Source of the DNA: Dipteris shenzhenensis
Lineage: Eukaryota; Polypodiophyta; Polypodiopsida; Gleicheniales
Assembly: GCA_047967505.1 (NCBI GenBank)
Contig: CM106540.1
Direction: 5' to 3' (one strand)
Length of the DNA stretch: 64,000 nt
The position numbers and the translations under genes were made by a program. Shown here in pieces: positions 62,190 to 64,000 of this stretch. The notes beneath the pieces were generated by a model, which saw only the letters and a program-made list of their open reading frames with translations, ran no database searches and was not told the origin of the DNA. Positions within the stretch are counted from its first letter, which is position 1. Each line of letters begins with the position of its first letter.

Positions 62190-64000
62190 GATTAGTATGC
62201 ATAGGTTGAAGTGTCCTTCTGAGGACTGCGGCCACGAACGACCAACTTGCCCAAAAGGGCCCTGCTCTGCATCTCCGGATCAATGATACCCAAGCCTCCC
62301 AATGCCTGCAGCATGATTACCATCTGCCAACCTACTCGGGCGCTAGTGTTCCTTGTGCTGTCTGAACCTGCCCAGAGGAAGTTCCGTACCAACCGTCGGA
62401 GCTGCCCAATGCATCCTCTGTGAAAGCACGAACAGGAGCCAATACACCAGGCAGTGGCAACGAGGACCTGGTTTGCCACTAAGGCGCAACCTGCGAGGGA
62501 GAGTTTGGCCGATCTCCAATAAAGAAGCTTGCGCCGAACACTCTCAAGGACCGGGGCAATCTGCTACTCTGCTGTGATGTCAATACCCACCTGGCATCCA
62601 AGGTATCTTGTTGTCTAGCCCCGCAGTATCCATATGAAACCAAAGTCACTCCCCCACTCATGGATCTCCTCTGTCTCCTCAAATCCCGTGAAGAAGCCTA
62701 TGGATTTCGTCCAATTGATCCGTGCCCCCGAGGCCTCACAATAGATAGCCAAGGCGCCTCTGACTCTCTCTAGACTCCCTGTGGTGCCCTCAACATACAA
62801 GGCCATGTCATCTACAAACTCCAAGTCAAGGAGCTCCTCCTCCTGCCTGATTGGGAGGGCTCAACCTTGTGAGACCTGCCACCTGTGATCTCAAGTAGTA
62901 GCTCAGAGCCTCCACTACAAACAAGAAAAGGGAGCTAGTGGGCAGCCCTGGCGGACCGCGCGAGAGAGAGGAAAGGCCTCGCCTATGTGTCCTCCGATAA
63001 TCATCTGACTAGAGCTCCCTGGGTATAGCGCTGAAACTCCTCTAACCCATCAGTCTGAGAAACCCAATCTCCTCATAAAGCCCTCGAGGAAAGACCACTC
63101 CACCCTGTCATAGGCCTTCTCGAAGTCCAAGAGAAGGATGGCCAATGGCTGTGACTCCTCCCTGGACCAATCCATTTCCTCCCAGAACGTGAAAATGTTG
63201 TCGTAGATCCTGCGCTCCTGGACAAACCCAGTCTGTGTGTCATGGATGATGTCTGTAAGATGAGGCCGTAACCTAAGATGAGGCCGTAACCGCAAACTCA
63301 AGACCTTGGCGAGAATCTTGTATGCAGTATTGAGCAAAGTGATCGGCCTCCACTGTCGGATATCTGACCTATCTCGCACTTTCGGGATCAAACAAATCCA
63401 CCCCCTGCGCAAGGACTGAGGGAGAAGGCCTCTGTCGAAAATCTCCTAGCAAGCTAAACGGAAAGGGGTGGAGATAATCTCCCAGAAGTTCTGGAAGAAG
63501 GCCGGAGTCAAGCCATCCTCCCCCAGGCGTTTCTGGGTCGGGAGAGCCTTGAGGGCTTCCTAGAGCTCCTCATCGGTGAAAGGCTCCTCAAGTCTGATGC
63601 ATAAGTCCCACGAGACTACTGTCGGAACGTGATCCCGAACTAGCTCTCGGGCCACAAGACCGGCTGGGGTCATCCTCTCTATCTGAAAGAGCTGGCTATA
63701 AAAACCGATGGTCATGTCAAGAATCTCCTGCGGATCAATGTGCATGATGCCCTGCGAGTCCCGGAGACGCTGTAGCTGTGTGCATGTCGATCGGGGCCCA
63801 GTGGTCTGAAAGACTTCGTCATATTGTCCCCTTGCTGTACCCATCGGGCCCAAGAGGAATGATAGGAGAACTCAGCCTGCCGCAGCTTCGTGTACTGAAG
63901 CTCGAGACGAGTGCTCTCCAATCTATCACTAAGCCGCTGAGACGCTAGGTCCTACTCCCTGAGCCTCTCAATGGAGGCGAGATCTCTCCTCAAATCCCGC
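62190..64000 (-). pseudogene. LINE reverse transcriptase, broken, runs off the window
   Basis: Reverse-strand frames together give the middle and end of a plant LINE ORF2. 63853-63560 is the linker before RT, with DPQEILDMTIGFYSQLFQIE. 63412-63050 is the palm start, RRGWICLIPKVRDRSDIRQW, then RPITLLNTAYKILAKVLSLR, TGFVQERRI and LLDFEKAYDRVEW with the first catalytic Asp. 62824-62615 starts with FVDDMALYVEG, the catalytic DD motif (usually F/YADD). 62479-62192 is the post-RT region with RNFLWAG and GGLGIIDPE. A stop near 63440 and frameshifts between pieces show it is dead. An in-frame 18-base duplication (63259-63294) repeats RLRPHL. The endonuclease would lie right of the window. The 3' end, without a poly(A), is near 62190. 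Confidence 0.9.

Noticed and set aside
1-64000. tRNA, rRNA and other structured RNA genes
   Set aside because: I looked for box A/B-like motifs and cloverleaf arrangements and found none convincing; the only tRNA-related sequence is the copia primer-binding site.

Overview
This window looks like a gene-poor, transposon-rich stretch of a land-plant nuclear genome. The evidence is plant-type Ty3/Gypsy and Ty1/copia elements, a copia primer-binding site matching initiator-Met tRNA, GT-AG introns, a plant auxilin-like J-domain exon pair, and a small plant-specific two-exon gene. A relic of a Penelope-like reverse transcriptase and the very low gene density suggest a large-genome non-flowering plant such as a fern, lycophyte or gymnosperm. 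That placement is inference; nothing I can see fixes the species.

Layout. 1-4.7 kb: no gene, AT-rich, one TATA-like site. 4.75-6.64 kb (-): decayed copia relic. 9.1-17.5 kb: rearranged Gypsy element with two-domain RNase H (Tat-like). Two ~2.05 kb LTRs lie tail to tail as a ~4.1 kb near-palindrome (9138-13241), followed by a decayed gag-pol (13324-17509). 17.5-19.56 kb: tandem array of short 'GGCATA'-type units. 20-25.7 kb: AT-rich, with a PIF/Harbinger transposase relic at 21.5-21.8 kb (-) and several short repeats. 25.7-31.98 kb: second copy of the same Gypsy family, with a truncated 5' LTR, ~3.07 kb of pol deleted, and a full 2090 bp 3' LTR. 32-38 kb: mostly non-coding, with microsatellites. 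38391-38775 (+): small intact two-exon gene. 39-45 kb: diverged local duplications and no recognised gene. 45.95-46.94 kb (-): copia RT/RNase H relic. 48.2-49.45 kb (-): probable MULE-type transposase relic.

50.5-58.1 kb is the liveliest part. An intact copia element (50769-57387; one 1369-residue open polyprotein, identical 211 bp LTRs, target-site duplication AGAAG) sits inside a Penelope-like reverse transcriptase frame. Its 3' end carries two LTRs in tandem. 61355-61730 (-) holds the last two coding exons of an auxilin-like J-domain protein. 62190-64000 (-) is a broken LINE running off the right edge, possibly lying in an upstream intron of that gene.

Only two host genes are supported: the 87-residue gene at 38.4 kb and the auxilin-like 3' end at 61.4-61.7 kb. 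Most of the rest is mobile-element sequence of different ages. The copia insertion is young; the Gypsy copies, the other copia relics, the PIF, MULE, Penelope and LINE copies are damaged.
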